64,000 nt of DNA, taken from Fremontodendron californicum (lineage: Eukaryota > Streptophyta > Magnoliopsida > Malvales > Malvaceae). The translations under genes and the position numbers were made by a program. The stretch covers positions 22,101,709 through 22,165,708 of the forward strand of contig JAULJL010000032.1 in assembly GCA_030761205.1 (NCBI GenBank), read 5' to 3'. The notes under the pieces are model-generated. The model searched no databases. It was not told the DNA's origin and saw only the letters and a list, made by a program, of their open reading frames with translations. Shown here one piece after another: positions 62,061 to 64,000 of this stretch (position 1 is its first letter; each line of letters opens with the position of its first letter).

Positions 62061-64000
62061 CTAGTTATTTTCAAAACAAGGATCAGAAAGAAAAACAACC
62101 TCTTCTTGAGTAACATGATTTTCCAAAAAGAGTTTGAGTCTTTGTCCATTTACCTTGAATACGTTACCATTTTGAGGATTCTCAATGTCAACTGCTCCAT
62201 AATGATACACATGCTTAACCACAAATGGGCCAGTCCATCTTGATCTCAACTTACCAGGAAATATGTGAAGTCTAGAATTATAAAGTAGAACTTTTTGCCC
62301 AACATCAAATGTTTTTCTTGAAATTAACTTGTCATGAAAGGCTTTAGTTCTTTCTTTATGAATTTTAGAATTCTCATATGCATCTTTTCTGAGTTCCTCA
62401 AGTTCATTTATGACTGGAAAAGTTTCATTCTCACCCAAAAAGGAATATTTTAGCTCGGATGGCAATGGTTTTAAATCCAGCTTGGGTGGTTCAATAGTTG
62501 ATGGTACAGTGACATTTGTGAGTGATGGAAGTTCCTCAAACTTTTGTTTCCAACAATGCTTATTCTGAAAAGAATTTAACAAAGAATCAGTGTGTGAAAT
62601 TTCTGAAGCATTATCAAACTCACATTCAATTAAATAAGCTTCTAAAGGATCATGGAATGTGGTAGTGGTGAGATGTTCATGAACAAGTTCTTCAATGAAA
62701 TCCACTTCATGTACTTCTGAATCATCACCAGGTTGCTTGCAAGTGTTGAACACATTTAATTCTAAAGTCATATTTCCAAAAGAAATGTTCAAAATACCAT
62801 TCCTGCAATTTATCAGAGCATTAGAAGTTGCAAGAAATGGACGGCCTAATATAACAGGAATTTGAACATTTGGATTTGAAACAGAATGTGTGTCCAAAAC
62901 AATAAAATCAACAGGGAAGTAAAAATTATCAATTTGAACCAAAACATCTTCAACTATCCCTCGAGGAATTTTTACAGAACGATCAGCTAGTTGAAGTGTA
63001 ACAGGTGTTTCCTTGAGTTCACCTAAACCTAACTGTTGATAAACAGAAAAAGGCAAAAGATTAACACTAGCACCAAGATCAAGCAAGGCACGTTCTATTC
63101 TAGTGTTTCCAATGATGCATGAGATTGTTGGACATCCAGGATCTTTGCATTTTGGTGGAGTAAGGTGCTGAATGATTGAGCCCACACTTTCCGTCAGAAA
63201 TGCTTTCTTTAGTACATTATGTTTCCTTTTAAATGTGCACATGTCCTTAAAAAATTTAGCATAAGATGGAACTTGTTTGATTGCATCCAATAAAGGAATG
63301 TTAATCTTAACTTGTTTGAAAAGTTCATAAATTTCTGCATTTTGATTCAAATTCTTTATTGTTTGCAACCTTTGAGGAAAAGGAGCAGGATGCATACCTT
63401 TTTCTTTGTCCAAATTTTCAAGAAGTTCAGACTTACCATCATCCTTACCATTACTTTTCGGAGGGGAAGGAGGATCTTGGTCTTTTGATGGAATGTTTTT
63501 GTCAATTGCCTTTCCACTTCGAAGAGTTGTGATAGAACTGGCATTTTCCTGTTGAGTTTCATTGGAGCAAGAAACAAAACATTGAGTAGAAGGGTTAGGC
63601 TGAGGTTGAGCAGGAAACTTACCTTTTTCTTGAGTGCGTAATGAAGCTGTCAATGTGGACAAAGTGTTTTTGATCTCATTGATGTCCTGTGAAGTTTGGT
63701 TATTCACATTTGCTTGTGTTTGCATGAATGCTTGCAATGTCTCTTCCAAGGTTTGTACACGTGAAGGTTGATAGGAAAAAGTGTTGCCCGGCTTTTGAGA
63801 TTGTGGTACCTGAACATGATTATTATTTTGCCAACTGAAGTTGGGATGATTTCTCCATTCAGGGTTATACGTTTCAGAGTAAGGAAAAGGCTTTTTAAAT
63901 GTGTTTATGGAATTTACTTGATCATGCAACGCTTCTTTAAGAATGGGAATGTTTGGACATTCAGAAGTGGGGTGTCCCATGATTTCACAAATTCCACAAC
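62061..64000 (-). CDS. Athila-like Gag-protease fused in frame to integrase C-terminus; partial at window edge
   Basis: The frame is open from the right edge, so Met 63980 is internal: before it comes a zinc knuckle, giving CGICEIMGHPTSEC (CX2CX4HX4C) across 63962-63998. Then come a Gln/Asn-rich linker, the Athila Gag-Pro junction (NIPLLDAIKQVPSYAKF, about 227-243) and an aspartic protease with LLDLGAS (299-305) and LQLADRSVKIPRGIVED. At residue ~524 (near 62410) the sequence ...GENETFPVI, which normally leads into RT, passes directly to NELEELRKDAYENS, the integrase C-terminal region with VLLYNSRLHIFPGKLRSRW. RT, RNase H and the integrase zinc and DDE domains are missing without a frame break. 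The product could still be made as Gag-Pro, but replication would need enzymes from another element. Confidence 0.88.
   Translation of the reverse strand, partial: CGICEIMGHPTSECPNIPILKEALHDQVNSINTFKKPFPYSETYNPEWRNHPNFSWQNNNHVQVPQSQKPGNTFSYQPSRVQTLEETLQAFMQTQANVNNQTSQDINEIKNTLSTLTASLRTQEKGKFPAQPQPNPSTQCFVSCSNETQQENASSITTLRSGKAIDKNIPSKDQDPPSPPKSNGKDDGKSELLENLDKEKGMHPAPFPQRLQTIKNLNQNAEIYELFKQVKINIPLLDAIKQVPSYAKFFKDMCTFKRKHNVLKKAFLTESVGSIIQHLTPPKCKDPGCPTISCIIGNTRIERALLDLGASVNLLPFSVYQQLGLGELKETPVTLQLADRSVKIPRGIVEDVLVQIDNFYFPVDFIVLDTHSVSNPNVQIPVILGRPFLATSNALINCRNGILNISFGNMTLELNVFNTCKQPGDDSEVHEVDFIEELVHEHLTTTTFHDPLEAYLIECEFDNASEISHTDSLLNSFQNKHCWKQKFEELPSLTNVTVPSTIEPPKLDLKPLPSELKYSFLGENETFPVINELEELRKDAYENSKIHKERTKAFHDKLISRKTFDVGQKVLLYNSRLHIFPGKLRSRWTGPFVVKHVYHYGAVDIENPQNGNVFKVNGQRLKLFLENHVTQEEVVFLSDPCFENN

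Overview
The window reads as nuclear DNA from a flowering plant, probably a eudicot; I cannot name the species. It has plant-type Ty3/gypsy elements of three lineages (chromovirus, Tat/Ogre-like, Athila-like), CACTA transposon debris, and a broken copy of the nuclear gene for plastid ribosomal protein bL17. No ordinary host gene is intact. About half of the window is an extremely AT-rich satellite built on a 19-bp unit (ATTACAATTACATAGATAT) that flips strand very often and also forms much longer direct and inverted duplications.

Layout. 1-14.4 kb: satellite broken up by two facing Tat LTR fragments (3.8-4.4 and 5.4-7.4 kb), a complete solo chromovirus LTR with a 5-bp target duplication (8229-10712), a CACTA DUF4216 fragment (12.3-13.0 kb), a piece of Tat internal DNA (13.3-13.8 kb) and a CCGTCGG-rich tandem array (13.9-14.4 kb). 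14.4-39.4 kb: a three-deep nest on the minus strand. A Tat LTR fragment was hit by a chromovirus (3' LTR and gag-pol to 24771), and that was hit in gag by a non-autonomous Tat element (24772-39391) with 4.8-kb LTRs. The Tat element has two paralogous gag-like ORFs, no pol, and a tandem-repeat-rich 3' UTR. 39.4-50.1 kb: satellite forming the arms of a multi-kilobase imperfect palindrome. Its centre (44.9-47.0 kb) holds inverted Tat 3' ends around an LTR U3 and the bL17 fragment. 50.1-56.9 kb: more satellite with small inserts.

56.9-64.0 kb is the most unusual part: an Athila-like element on the minus strand running off the right edge. It has a 3' LTR (56857-58368) and a 3' UTR. Its gag-protease ORF is joined in frame to the integrase C-terminus, so reverse transcriptase, RNase H and the integrase core are missing. 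Between pol and the 3' UTR, where Athila elements carry an env-like gene, are two intact intronless ORFs on the same strand. One is a LONELY GUY (LOG)-family cytokinin-activating enzyme homologue. The other is a 178-aa protein with a basic/Cys-rich motif like the nucleic-acid-binding proteins of carlaviruses. Each has a good 3' splice acceptor just upstream of its start codon, which suggests expression from spliced retroelement transcripts. This retroelement with accessory genes is my best candidate for an undescribed system. Family calls are from reading motifs; no searches were run.
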